DNA from: CAYVCG01 sp964449985 | Lineage (GTDB): Bacteria; Bacillota; Clostridia; Lachnospirales; WRAX01 | NCBI GenBank assembly: GCA_964449985.1 | Contig: CAYVCG010000015.1 | Span: forward strand, 1 to 33,972 | DNA: 33,972 nt | Direction of reading: 5' to 3' | In this document: positions 1-9,066 of the stretch, piece by piece | How positions within the stretch are numbered: the stretch's first letter is position 1 | Layout: every line of letters begins with the position of its first letter | The notes under the pieces: generated by a model | What the model was told of the DNA's origin: nothing | Database searches by the model: none | What the model saw: only the letters and a program-made list of their open reading frames with translations | Made by a program: the position numbers and the translations under genes

Positions 1-2201
1 CCGCTTTCAAGCCTAATCTCCACATAATCATCATACACGCTAACAAGAATACGGCTTTCTTCATAAAACAACTTAAATTCATACATATCCCATTTATCTG
101 GCTTTGTGGGGGCTAGATAAAGACCACTTTCCTTAATACGAACGCCGCCGAAGCCATAAACGATAGCCATATAGTTTCCGCCCATATTTGCTGTGTGTAT
201 ACCATCTTTTGTGTTTCCATGAGTATTAAATAAATCCAGCTTTGCAGAATCCCCAAGATATAATAACGCTTTGTTTATGTCATTTATTTTTGAGGCCACT
301 ATGCTGAATATGCATTTTGAGAGGGAGGAATCATGGGTTGTTACATTTTCGTAATACAAAAATGAATTCTTTATTATATCAACGCTCTGGTAGTCCTCAA
401 ATATAAAATGGGCAAATACGGTGTCTGCCTGCTTGCATACCTGATGCCTATATAAGTATAACGGATGATAATGCAGAAGCAGCGGATATTTGTCTTTCGG
501 AGTGTTTTCGAAATCCCATACCGGCTTTTGCAAGAACGAATCATCTTGCGGATTTATGCCAAATCTTTCGTCATAAGGCAGATACATAGCTGCTTCTGCC
601 TTTGAAAATTCAGCTATTTCATGCTCTGTGAGATTTATTTTTTGCTTTAAGTCATTTATCTTATTTTGTTTGGATAATATGTCATAAAACTTCACAGCCC
701 AATACAAATTATACTTTGCCGTTGCGTTTGTATAATAATTATTATTCACAAGGCAAGTATACTCATCGGGGCCTGTTACCTCATTTATCATAAACATACC
801 ATCGCTAAAGTTACCTGCATCCATCCAAAGACGCGCGGTTTCAAAAACTATTTCTGCGCCCACATTGGCAATAAATTCTATATCCTTCGTCAGAAGATAA
901 TAAGAAACTACTGAATATGCGATATCTCCATTGATATGATATTGAGCAGAGCCAGCGGGGAAATATCCCGAACACTCCTTTCCCATTATTGTTCTCCAAG
1001 GAAACAGAGCGCCTTTTTTATGCCCTAATATTCTGGCGTTTTCCCTAGCAAAATCCAAAATAGAATATCTATATTCAATCAAGTTTTTTGTTATATGCGG
1101 GCTGGTTAGCACAAAAAACGGCTGTATATACATTTCCGTATCCCAGAAATAATGCCCTTCGTAGCCTTCACCGCTAAGACCCTTGGCTGAAATATTGCAG
1201 CTTCTATCCTTTCCTACTGATTGCAAAAGCTGATACATATTAAATTTAACCGAAATGTTTAAATCATCATCTCCGGAAATTTTTAAATAAGCATTGTCCC
1301 AATAATCATTTAAATAATCCCATTGCATTTTATAAAGAGCCTGTATTCCAATCTTTACTGATTTTTTTAATATCTCTGCACACGATTTAAAACAATCCTT
1401 ATATCTAACACTATCGCAGAAAACGCTATATTTAACAAGGCAAAAACTTTCGCCTTCTGAAATATCGCATGAAATTTGTTTCGTAGCAGATGTATCAATA
1501 GTTATAGACTTTATATCAGCCTGTTTAGAAACCTGTTCAAAAACTGCCGAGCAAACCGTCAATCCTGATTTTGATGTTTTTGACACTATATAAGATGCTT
1601 CGTCAATAACACTAATGTCTTGCACGTTAATATACTGACCGGCCTCCCCTGCGACACGAGGGTCATCGCTGTTTTCATAATTTGAAACATGACCGATGTG
1701 TTCGGATTCAAACCGTATTGGCCCGGAATAGTTTATAGATTTTATTTCATAATCAATCGTAAATAAAGGCAGTATATCAAATGACGTCATTCGCTTTATA
1801 CAAATGATTATCTCCTTACCCTTTTCGGAACGCCAATGGATAATTCTTTGCGTGAACCCGTTGTCCATATCCAAAACACGTTTGCTGTCTAAAACTTTTC
1901 CGCTGAACATGCTGAATTTTTCGTCTCCTAAATAAAGGCATATACCTTGCGTATCGGCTATATTTACTATTGTTTGTTTTTCTTCTACAAATCCATATAG
2001 TTTTTCCGCCTGCTTCATATTTGCAAAGTCATAAAATCCGTTTATATATGTTCCGCGGATTGTTTGCATATCCTTTGCATAATCTTCCTCAAAGCATGAA
2101 CGTATGCCTAAATAACCGTTTGCATTATGAAACAACGTTTCGTTTAATAATAAATCCTCGTTTTTTAAGCTAACACCGACTTTGTATACATTTTCCGGCA
2201 T
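1..2201 (-). CDS. GH65 family alpha-glucoside phosphorylase (partial, C-terminus beyond window)
   Basis: Read by hand on the minus strand from ATG at 2201; an AGGGG ribosome site lies upstream. The frame is open to the window edge, giving about 733 residues against a usual 750-790, so only a short C-terminal piece is missing. The N-terminal beta-sandwich is followed by an (alpha/alpha)6 barrel with the family motifs GHYFWDTEMY, PWRTIMGKECSGYFPAG and TGPDEYT, where E480 should be the general acid, then HTANMGGNYMAIVYGFGGVR near the phosphate site. Family enzymes reversibly phosphorolyse alpha-glucosides (trehalose, kojibiose, nigerose, maltose) to beta-glucose 1-phosphate with inversion. There is no signal peptide, so it should be cytoplasmic. 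It is the last visible gene of the minus-strand operon, 18 nt after the GH32 gene. The PWRT...YFPAG motif recalls trehalose/kojibiose/nigerose-type enzymes more than maltose phosphorylase. That subtype is from memory and unproven. Confidence 0.9.
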   Translation of the reverse strand, partial: MPENVYKVGVSLKNEDLLLNETLFHNANGYLGIRSCFEEDYAKDMQTIRGTYINGFYDFANMKQAEKLYGFVEEKQTIVNIADTQGICLYLGDEKFSMFSGKVLDSKRVLDMDNGFTQRIIHWRSEKGKEIIICIKRMTSFDILPLFTIDYEIKSINYSGPIRFESEHIGHVSNYENSDDPRVAGEAGQYINVQDISVIDEASYIVSKTSKSGLTVCSAVFEQVSKQADIKSITIDTSATKQISCDISEGESFCLVKYSVFCDSVRYKDCFKSCAEILKKSVKIGIQALYKMQWDYLNDYWDNAYLKISGDDDLNISVKFNMYQLLQSVGKDRSCNISAKGLSGEGYEGHYFWDTEMYIQPFFVLTSPHITKNLIEYRYSILDFARENARILGHKKGALFPWRTIMGKECSGYFPAGSAQYHINGDIAYSVVSYYLLTKDIEFIANVGAEIVFETARLWMDAGNFSDGMFMINEVTGPDEYTCLVNNNYYTNATAKYNLYWAVKFYDILSKQNKINDLKQKINLTEHEIAEFSKAEAAMYLPYDERFGINPQDDSFLQKPVWDFENTPKDKYPLLLHYHPLYLYRHQVCKQADTVFAHFIFEDYQSVDIIKNSFLYYENVTTHDSSLSKCIFSIVASKINDINKALLYLGDSAKLDLFNTHGNTKDGIHTANMGGNYMAIVYGFGGVRIKESGLYLAPTKPDKWDMYEFKLFYEESRILVSVYDDYVEIRLES

Positions 2202-2219
2202 TTATAATCAACGCCCCTA

Positions 2220-3665
2220 TCATTTATTAAAATAATAATCAAAGCTGTATGAACCCATCTCCCATATATCAACAGTTGCGGAAAATTTGTCTCCTCTTAT
2301 TTGAATGACGTTTTTACCACGGCAAAAATGCCTTGAGGTAAATACCGTTTCCCCGTCATTAATAAAGACCTCGAGGCAAGACTTATCAAACAATATATGC
2401 AGATCATTTAAATTATCTAGTTCGGTGCATCTTTTTGTTCTTCCAGCCCCACCATCAATAAAACTAAGAATGAATAAATTTTTTGATTGGGAAAATTCTA
2501 ATTTAATACTGTCTTTAATTATAATTTCTAAATCATTTATACCATCGAAATGCATCAAGAGTTCAAAAACATCAGGTATTTCAAAGCAATCGTTAGCCAT
2601 AACATGCTTGCTAAAGTGTTTTTTTCTTAAACCCTGCAACTGTTTAATAGGTTTCTGAAGGAGCTTGCCATCTCTTTCCGATAACACCCTAGGCACGGTG
2701 AGCATATGCTGCCAGCCTTCGTTTATATCATAGTTTTGGTAAAACGCATAAGTATCCGGCAGACCCATCCAACCGATGAGGATTAGCTCATTGCTTTCGT
2801 TTACAAATGTTTGAGGAGCATAGAAATCAAAGCCTTTATCAAATTCAATAAACTCCCCAAGACTGTATTTATTTAATATATCACCTTCCAACGGAAAGTA
2901 TCCGCTTTGATGAACGTTGTTATATTTAAAACCGTCCTGCCGGATGCCTTGTGGGCAAACACATAAAAATTGTTTATTGCTTATTGATATAAAATCAGGG
3001 CACTCCCACATATAGCCGAATTTTTCCTTTGTTGATATAGTGTTTGCATGTTCCCACCTGATTTTATCATAAGAGGTGAAAACCATGACCTTTCCACAAT
3101 CGTCTTTGCTTCTGGCCCCCAGAAGCATACAGTATAAACTGTTATAATAAAAAACCTTTGGATCGCGAACATGGCAAGACATATGGGGATAATCTGCATT
3201 GGTCATTAACAGAGTCTTTTGGGAGAAGTTTTCGCCATCTTCCGAAATAATAAGGCAGGTGTTTTGCTGCCTGCCTTTGTAGTTTAGGTCATTATTTCCG
3301 GGTTCAATAACGTTGCCCGTATAATACAAATACATTTTTTCGTTTTCTATAAATGCTGTTCCTGAATATACTCCATGAAAATCAAAAATTTGGTCAGGAT
3401 AGATAGCAGGCGGCAAATATTCCCAATTTACGAGATCACCGCTTTTATAGTGACCCCAAAGCTTTATTCCGCCTATCTCATCAAAAGGTGAGTATTGAAA
3501 AAAAACGTGATAATATCCCCTGAATCTGCATAAACCGTTCGGATCGTTAAGCCAGCCAATCGGCGGAGAAAGGTGAAAGGCTGGCTTATATTTATACTGT
3601 TTATCAAGCGCAGTTTTTTCAATTTTACTTATTATCTTTGCAAAATTCTTATTTATAGAGTTCAT
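2220..3665 (-). CDS. GH32 family beta-fructosidase (sucrose/fructan hydrolase)
   Basis: This 481-residue protein has all three GH32 signatures: WLNDPNG (D41, nucleophile), HVRDPKVFY (transition-state Asp) and MWECPDF (Glu, general acid/base). The five-bladed propeller is followed by a shorter C-terminal beta-sandwich. The start is the ATG at 3665, which has GGAGG about 10 nt upstream; an ATG 16 codons earlier has no comparable site. There is no signal peptide, so it acts on imported sugar. Known members cleave terminal beta-fructosyl bonds in sucrose, sucrose 6-phosphate, kestose or inulin-type chains. It sits between two GH65 genes, with a 108-nt spacer from the upstream one and 18 nt before the next. 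No PTS gene is present and the transporter here is ABC type, so an unphosphorylated substrate is more likely than sucrose 6-phosphate. That last point is inference. Confidence 0.93.
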   Translation of the reverse strand: MNSINKNFAKIISKIEKTALDKQYKYKPAFHLSPPIGWLNDPNGLCRFRGYYHVFFQYSPFDEIGGIKLWGHYKSGDLVNWEYLPPAIYPDQIFDFHGVYSGTAFIENEKMYLYYTGNVIEPGNNDLNYKGRQQNTCLIISEDGENFSQKTLLMTNADYPHMSCHVRDPKVFYYNSLYCMLLGARSKDDCGKVMVFTSYDKIRWEHANTISTKEKFGYMWECPDFISISNKQFLCVCPQGIRQDGFKYNNVHQSGYFPLEGDILNKYSLGEFIEFDKGFDFYAPQTFVNESNELILIGWMGLPDTYAFYQNYDINEGWQHMLTVPRVLSERDGKLLQKPIKQLQGLRKKHFSKHVMANDCFEIPDVFELLMHFDGINDLEIIIKDSIKLEFSQSKNLFILSFIDGGAGRTKRCTELDNLNDLHILFDKSCLEVFINDGETVFTSRHFCRGKNVIQIRGDKFSATVDIWEMGSYSFDYYFNK

Positions 3666-3773
3666 TTGTTGGAATCCTCCAAAATACCGAATACAATAAA
3701 AGCGACTGAACACCTGGGTTACTGACGGGTTACATTACTTGCCATAGCCTTTAATATTACATACAATCACCGC

Positions 3774-6101
3774 TTATATTTTTAATTTTAACTCCTGACC
3801 AGAATTCACAGTGTTTTCGCCATTATAGCTAATAAAAGAAATCGAACCGCTGCCGAAATTATGGACGGACATATTTTCTTTATCGACCTTTACGCCTATC
3901 CTGTTGTTGTGCCAATAAATGTTAAATTCTATATTGTTCCAGCTATCAGGAAGATTTGGCAGAATTCGCAACTTTTCGCCTGTCAAGCGAACTCCACCAA
4001 AACCGTTTACAGTGCATTGCCATAATCCACCCTGAGCTGCTGCATGAATGCCTGCATCACTGGATTTCGGATTGTCGCCCAAATCAATTTCGGCCGCTTT
4101 TTTAAAGAAGTGATAAGCCAAATCACGTTCGCCTATATCATTTGCAAGCACGCAATGGGTTGAATAGCTCAGCGAAGAATCATGCAGTGTATGAGCTTCA
4201 TAGAAATCAAAATTGATTTTTTTCACTTCATTGTCAAACAAATCCTCCAACAGATAGAACACCAAAAGCGCATCCGTTTGTTTTGAAACCATAATTTTGT
4301 TAACTTGATCCAAGCTGTATTCATTAAACATCGTTCCAACGTTCTTACTGTTTTTGTATTTTGTCAAATCTATTTCTTTTAGTGATAAATACGTATCATT
4401 TTGAGGCAGAATTTTGTTTTCTGTGAGCTGTGGCAGATAAATCTTATTAAGCTTATCGTTCCAATCCGCATATAGCTTGTCTAAACCAAGCTTTTTGTTT
4501 AGTCTTTCAAAAAGCTCTGGCTTTTTAGTTTTTAATTCATCATAATTCTTTATGGCTATATCTATATTCCAATGCACCATATAGTTAGTAAATGCATTGT
4601 TATCAATATGCTCTTTATACTCGTCCGGGCCGACAACACTGCATATTTCATATCTTCCGTTTTTGTATTCCAGCCTAGAGTTCCAGAATTTTGCTGTATC
4701 AAACAATATTTCGTATCCGTATTTTTCCATATAATCAATATCGTTTGTGATCTTAAAATACTGCCATACAGCGAATGCAACATCGCAAGTAATATGAATT
4801 TCAATTATGCCGGACCAAATTTTCGTTGGCAAACCCGTAATTATATCAGCAGCGCCCCATAACGGCGTAACCTCGCCATCATCTATCCAAGCGCATTCCC
4901 AAGGATACATTGCGCCTTCATGACCGTTATCCCTGGCCTTTCTTCTAGCGCCTTCAAGCACGAAATATCGGTATTCCATAAGCTTTCTCGCTGTATCCGG
5001 CTGCTGATAAATAAAATATGGCAGCATAAAAATCTCTGTATCCCAAAATACATGACCTTTATAACCCTCGCCTGTCATGCCTTTTGCCCCTATATTCATC
5101 CTATTGTCGTGCTTAGGCGTCATTATGTTTAAATGATACATAGCAAATCTAACAGCTAACTGATCGAATTCGTCTTTGCAACTTATTTTGACGTCATTTT
5201 CTTCCCAAAGTTTATTCATAGCGATTTTATGCTCTGCAAAAAGTCTTTTGTATCCGCCGCTAAAATATTTTCTTATCTCTTTTTGCGAATAGTCTTTAAG
5301 GGCATCTGTTCCTCTATCATCCCATGTTTTATCCCTGGAAGTGTGTATACTTCCGATCTTCTCCAATAAAAAAGAATCATCTTTTGTCAGAGAGAAATTA
5401 TATTTTATAAATATTTTTCTCCTATCCATTACAATCATTTGCTCAGGTGAAAACTGCTCATTGTTTTTATACATCTCATGAAAACAATTGATAACAAAAT
5501 CAATGCCGCTTTCTGTCGTTGTATGCACAGACTGAATGATTTTGCTATCATATAGCCTTTTTGTTCCTTCCGAAAAATGCTGAGCACCGGAATTTGTTAC
5601 CTGCCCATTTATTCCTGATGATATTTGAACATCTATATCATTATCAAGTGGCATTATTCCGATGCTTAAACCCATAGTGTGTATATCGCTCATAGAATGA
5701 AGCCTCTCAAACCGAAAAGCGACCCTACCTGTTTTTTCAGTTTTCCAAACAAAGTTTCTTGTTAAAAATCCATCTTTTATATTAAGTGTTCTGCTATATC
5801 CCGAAACGCTGCCATTTCCTAAATCTAATACCTCTCCGTTAATTTCGATCCTTGTTCCTATAAGGTCTGGAGTATTCGGAAGCTCGCAAACTTCGTTTTC
5901 ATCAAACTTGTTATACGTTCCTGCAACAAACGTGTTTCTGGTTTCGTTTAAATAACGCTCTTCTGTCGTTGCTCTTGTGCAAAAATAGCCGTTTCCCGTT
6001 GTCATTAGGGTTTCGCACTTGCCTAAATTGTTTAAATCCGACTTAGTTTCTTCAATCATCCAATTCTTGTATTCGTTGTCGCCCTTTGAATAATTAAGCA
6101 T
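3774..6101 (-). CDS. GH65 family alpha-glucoside phosphorylase (second, complete copy)
   Basis: A complete 775-residue protein starting at an ATG with GGAGG 6 nt upstream. It has the GH65 N-terminal domain, then the catalytic barrel with GHVFWDTEIFMLPYF, YPWECAWIDDGEVTPLW and VVGPDEYKEH (E494, predicted general acid), then GIHAAAQGGLWQCTVNGFGG near the phosphate loop and a small C-terminal sheet. It lacks a signal peptide. The substrate-pocket region (PWECAWIDDGEVTP) differs clearly from the other GH65 enzyme in this operon (PWRTIMGKECSGYFPAG), so the two probably recognise different acceptor sugars. It lies 12 nt after the beta-phosphoglucomutase gene, which supports phosphorolysis yielding beta-glucose 1-phosphate over simple hydrolysis. 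The subtype (kojibiose, nigerose, glucosyl-glycerol, or other) cannot be fixed from sequence. Family call very sure, substrate unsure. Confidence 0.94.
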   Translation of the reverse strand: MLNYSKGDNEYKNWMIEETKSDLNNLGKCETLMTTGNGYFCTRATTEERYLNETRNTFVAGTYNKFDENEVCELPNTPDLIGTRIEINGEVLDLGNGSVSGYSRTLNIKDGFLTRNFVWKTEKTGRVAFRFERLHSMSDIHTMGLSIGIMPLDNDIDVQISSGINGQVTNSGAQHFSEGTKRLYDSKIIQSVHTTTESGIDFVINCFHEMYKNNEQFSPEQMIVMDRRKIFIKYNFSLTKDDSFLLEKIGSIHTSRDKTWDDRGTDALKDYSQKEIRKYFSGGYKRLFAEHKIAMNKLWEENDVKISCKDEFDQLAVRFAMYHLNIMTPKHDNRMNIGAKGMTGEGYKGHVFWDTEIFMLPYFIYQQPDTARKLMEYRYFVLEGARRKARDNGHEGAMYPWECAWIDDGEVTPLWGAADIITGLPTKIWSGIIEIHITCDVAFAVWQYFKITNDIDYMEKYGYEILFDTAKFWNSRLEYKNGRYEICSVVGPDEYKEHIDNNAFTNYMVHWNIDIAIKNYDELKTKKPELFERLNKKLGLDKLYADWNDKLNKIYLPQLTENKILPQNDTYLSLKEIDLTKYKNSKNVGTMFNEYSLDQVNKIMVSKQTDALLVFYLLEDLFDNEVKKINFDFYEAHTLHDSSLSYSTHCVLANDIGERDLAYHFFKKAAEIDLGDNPKSSDAGIHAAAQGGLWQCTVNGFGGVRLTGEKLRILPNLPDSWNNIEFNIYWHNNRIGVKVDKENMSVHNFGSGSISFISYNGENTVNSGQELKLKI

Positions 6102-6113
6102 ACAAATCCTCCA

Positions 6114-6764
6114 TTATATTTTTTTCAAAATGTCATCAATGCTGATTCCTAGAAAATTAGGTATAGTATAATCCGCTTCCGTAAGTTCTCCGTTGGGGCA
6201 AATGCCTACATTTTTCATGCCTGCTGCTTTCGCTGCTTTTATTCCTTCAAAAGCATCCTCAAAAACTATACAGTTTTGTGTTGGAATGCCCAGTTCTCTG
6301 GATGAATATAAAAAAACCTCTGGATTTGGCTTTGCTTTTGTCACCTTGTTTCCATCGACAATGCTCTCAAAAAAACGCGCGAGATTAAGCTTATTTAATA
6401 TTGTCATAGCGTTTTTGCTTACAGACCCAAGCGCTATCTTTATACCTTTTTCCTTAATACCCTTAATGAAATCAAGAACACCCGGCAATATTTCATCCTC
6501 GGAAATATTTTCTATGTATTTCACATAGTTTTCATTTTTTTCCTTTGCAAAGTTATATTTTTCCTCGTCTGTATACGTTTTATCCCCTAAAGACAGTATT
6601 ATTTCCAGCGAATCCATGCGGCTGACACCCTTTAATCTTTCATTGTCTTCTATCGTGAAATTAATGTTCAAATCCTCTGAAAGCTTTTTCCATGCCAGAT
6701 AATGATACTTTGCCGTATCACAAATCACCCCGTCCAAATCAAAAATACATAAATCTAATGTCAT
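6114..6764 (-). CDS. pgmB: beta-phosphoglucomutase (HAD superfamily)
   Basis: A 216-residue HAD phosphatase-fold protein. Motif I is FDLDGVICDT, with D9 as the phosphoryl-accepting nucleophile and D11 as acid/base. It is followed by AKYHYLAWKKL, the cap contact typical of beta-phosphoglucomutase. SVSKNA is motif II, KAKPNPEVF carries the motif III lysine, and VFEDAFEGIKAAKAAGM is motif IV. It converts beta-glucose 1-phosphate to glucose 6-phosphate in the cytoplasm. The start has AAAGGAGG 8 nt upstream. It is the first gene of the minus-strand operon and directly precedes GH65, the enzyme class that makes its substrate; this pairing is the usual one for GH65 pathways. The intergenic region to the divergent importer probably holds promoters for both directions. 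Confidence 0.95.
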   Translation of the reverse strand: MTLDLCIFDLDGVICDTAKYHYLAWKKLSEDLNINFTIEDNERLKGVSRMDSLEIILSLGDKTYTDEEKYNFAKEKNENYVKYIENISEDEILPGVLDFIKGIKEKGIKIALGSVSKNAMTILNKLNLARFFESIVDGNKVTKAKPNPEVFLYSSRELGIPTQNCIVFEDAFEGIKAAKAAGMKNVGICPNGELTEADYTIPNFLGISIDDILKKI

Positions 6765-6822
6765 AAATTATCCTCCTTTGGCACAAAATATAATTTATTA
6801 AATCAAAAATTTATTCTCGCTT

Positions 6823-6836
6823 CGAAATCGTTCTAT
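6823..6836. promoter_or_regulatory. possible LacI/CcpA-type operator between sugar enzymes and importer
   Basis: CGAAATCGTTCTAT matches the cre-like pattern TGWAANCGNTNWCA at the central GAAA-N-CG-N-T positions but misses three outer bases. It lies in the 154-bp divergent spacer between the mutase and the lipoprotein gene, where catabolite or substrate control would be expected. A TAATAT at 6846-6851 could be a plus-strand -10 box, but I see no good -35 box. No regulator gene is in the window. Weak call. Confidence 0.25.
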
Positions 6837-6918
6837 TTTAATGCATAATATTCCAAATATATGCGTATTTAATTCTGCCAATCTTTACAAGAAAATTGAC
6901 AAAATGGAGGGTATCACA

Positions 6919-8139
6919 ATGAAAATAAAACCAATCAATTTTATAATCGCCGCAACAATATTAATGACAACCTTAACCGGATGTGGTGGCGGCGGAAAGG
7001 AAGCAAATAACGGAAAAGTTACATTGAAACTGGCTCATTATGCAGACCAATTTGAAACCGAAACTGTAAACAAACAAATCAAGGCATTTATGGACGATAA
7101 TCCTGACATTGCTGTCGTTGCAGAACCGCTTACGGGTGACTTTTGGCAGGTTTTATTGACACGAATGTCTTCTAACAGTGAACCTGATGTGTTTTATCTG
7201 GAGGGTTATCAATTCCCGAGATTCCAGAAAGCAGGAAAACTCCTTGATATTAGCGATGCTTTAAGTGCGCAGGATAAAGCAGATTTTTCTAAAAATCTCT
7301 TAGATGCGTTTACAGAAGATGAAAAGCTTTATGCCGTTCCAAAAGACTATAATACATTAGCGTTATTTTATAACAAGGACATGTTTGAAGAGGCAGGTCT
7401 TGAACCCCCAAAGACATGGGATGAGCTAAAGACAGCCGCCGAAAAACTTACAAAGGACGGAAAATATGGGCTAAGCTTTCAAAATGAAATTCAACGTTTC
7501 CATCCATTGGCCAAATCAAATGGCGCAGAAGTTATGAAAAATGGAACGCCTGATTTTAATTCGCCGGAATTTATTGAGGCATATGAATATCTTTTGTCTT
7601 TATATCGTGCAGGTGTTGCAGTTATTCCAAAAGATATCGGTGCGGATTGGAACGGCGTTGCTTTTGCAAGACAAGATGTTGCTATGACTGTTGAAGGATA
7701 TTGGATGGTACAAACTTTAACAGAAACAGCACCTGGCTTAAATTTTGGCGTTGTGCCTATTCCTTACAGCAAAGAACCAGCATCCCTAATGTTTACAGTC
7801 GGATATAGTGCTTCTAAAAACACAAAACATCCGGAAGAAGCGAAAAAATTAATAAATTATCTAACAAACTATGATATGCAAAAGGTGTTTGTGGAATCGG
7901 AAAGAGCATTGCCTTCCCGCCTTTCCAACAGCAAGGAATTTGAAGAAAAGAATCCTCATCTAAAACCTTTCTTAGAAGCAGTGAAATACTCTGATAGTTA
8001 TAATTATGGCATTGCAGGGCCTGTTGCTGTAGACGAGCTGGCTAAGTCATTCGAAAAAATATTAATAAACGACTACGATGTTAAAAAGGCTCTGGATGAG
8101 GCAGAGGCATTGATACAAGACGTTATTAGCAAACAATAA
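6919..8139 (+). CDS. ABC importer sugar-binding lipoprotein
   Basis: A 406-residue extracellular solute-binding protein of family 1. The start is the ATG at 6919, with GGAGG at 6906-6910; an upstream in-frame ATG at 6841 lacks a ribosome site and would spoil the signal peptide. The N-terminus is a lipoprotein signal with lipobox LTGC, so C22 should be lipidated and anchored to the outer membrane face. Mature sequence features include FWQVLLTRMSSNSEPDVFYL and the hinge region KDYNTLALFYNKDMFEEAG, typical of MalE/UgpB-like sugar receptors. It is followed after 16 nt by the permease genes. It probably delivers the oligosaccharide that the divergent GH65 and GH32 enzymes process; the ligand itself cannot be read from the sequence. 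Confidence 0.95.
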   Translation: MKIKPINFIIAATILMTTLTGCGGGGKEANNGKVTLKLAHYADQFETETVNKQIKAFMDDNPDIAVVAEPLTGDFWQVLLTRMSSNSEPDVFYLEGYQFPRFQKAGKLLDISDALSAQDKADFSKNLLDAFTEDEKLYAVPKDYNTLALFYNKDMFEEAGLEPPKTWDELKTAAEKLTKDGKYGLSFQNEIQRFHPLAKSNGAEVMKNGTPDFNSPEFIEAYEYLLSLYRAGVAVIPKDIGADWNGVAFARQDVAMTVEGYWMVQTLTETAPGLNFGVVPIPYSKEPASLMFTVGYSASKNTKHPEEAKKLINYLTNYDMQKVFVESERALPSRLSNSKEFEEKNPHLKPFLEAVKYSDSYNYGIAGPVAVDELAKSFEKILINDYDVKKALDEAEALIQDVISKQ

Positions 8140-8155
8140 CAAAGGCGGTGTCAAA

Positions 8156-9064
8156 ATGGTTAAAACTGAATCAAGCGCACCCAAAATACGCAGAAAAAAT
8201 CTTGAAGCAGGAGCCGGGTATGTCCTTTCATTACCCGGCATGTTGCTCATACTAACTTTTGTTATTGGCCCGATTTTATTTGCTTTTTATCTGAGCTTTT
8301 GTGACTATAATCTGTTCTATCCGGACCAATTCAGATTTGTAGGGGTTGATAACTATATAGCTTTATTAAACGACAAGATCTTTCATAAAGCTTTGCTAAA
8401 CTCGTTCACGTATTCCATCATCGTTGTTCCGGTTCAGACATCCGTTGCTTTAATTTTAGCCGTAATTGTCAACCAGAAAATTAAGGGAGAAAAGTTTTTG
8501 CGGGTTGCGTATTATATGCCGGCAGTTACGTCTGCAGTTGCTTCCGCAGCGATATTTATGTTTTTGTTTAACAAAAACGGAATAGCAAATTTGTTGTTAT
8601 CAAGGTTTGGGTTTAAGCCGGTAAGCTGGTTTTCAGACCCGACATTCGCCCTACCCTTGACTATGATAATGGCCATATGGGCAACAGTTGGAACTATGAT
8701 GCTGATTTTTCTGGCGGCATTGCAAGACGTTCCCGCCTCGGTTTATGAAGCTGCTTCTATAGACGGGGTTTCAAAGGTAAAGCAGTTTTTTAAGATAACT
8801 GTGCCGCTGATATCGGAAAAATCAATGTTTGTAATCATCATAGGAATAATAGGCACACTCCAAATGTTTGACCAGGCATATATAATTTCTGATGGAAAAG
8901 GCGGGCCTCTGGATTCGACAATGACTGTTGTTCTGTATCTTTACAACAAGGCCTTTAAACAAAATCAGATGGGTTATGGAGCAGCGATTGCTTTTGTTCT
9001 TTTTGCAATTATTTTTATCTTGACGATTATACAAAAAACAGTGATTGAAAAGAAGGGGGATTAG
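8156..9064 (+). CDS. ABC sugar importer permease, MalF/UgpA type
   Basis: A 302-residue inner-membrane protein with about six hydrophobic helices. The first (residues about 22-46) follows a basic cytoplasmic tail. The cytoplasmic EAA loop is visible as YEAASIDGVSKVKQFFKITV, which docks on the ATPase. The length and loop position fit the MalF/UgpA/LacF family of carbohydrate uptake type-1 permeases. The start follows AAAGGCGGTG, and the preceding lipoprotein gene ends 16 nt upstream. The next permease starts two bases after its stop codon, so the two are probably translated together. Together with the second permease it forms the membrane channel. Confidence 0.95.
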   Translation: MVKTESSAPKIRRKNLEAGAGYVLSLPGMLLILTFVIGPILFAFYLSFCDYNLFYPDQFRFVGVDNYIALLNDKIFHKALLNSFTYSIIVVPVQTSVALILAVIVNQKIKGEKFLRVAYYMPAVTSAVASAAIFMFLFNKNGIANLLLSRFGFKPVSWFSDPTFALPLTMIMAIWATVGTMMLIFLAALQDVPASVYEAASIDGVSKVKQFFKITVPLISEKSMFVIIIGIIGTLQMFDQAYIISDGKGGPLDSTMTVVLYLYNKAFKQNQMGYGAAIAFVLFAIIFILTIIQKTVIEKKGD

Positions 9065-9066
9065 AT

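Noticed and set aside
6896..6901. TTGACA as a -35 box for the importer operon
   Set aside because: It is only 18 nt from the ATG at 6919, so no -10 box could fit before the gene.
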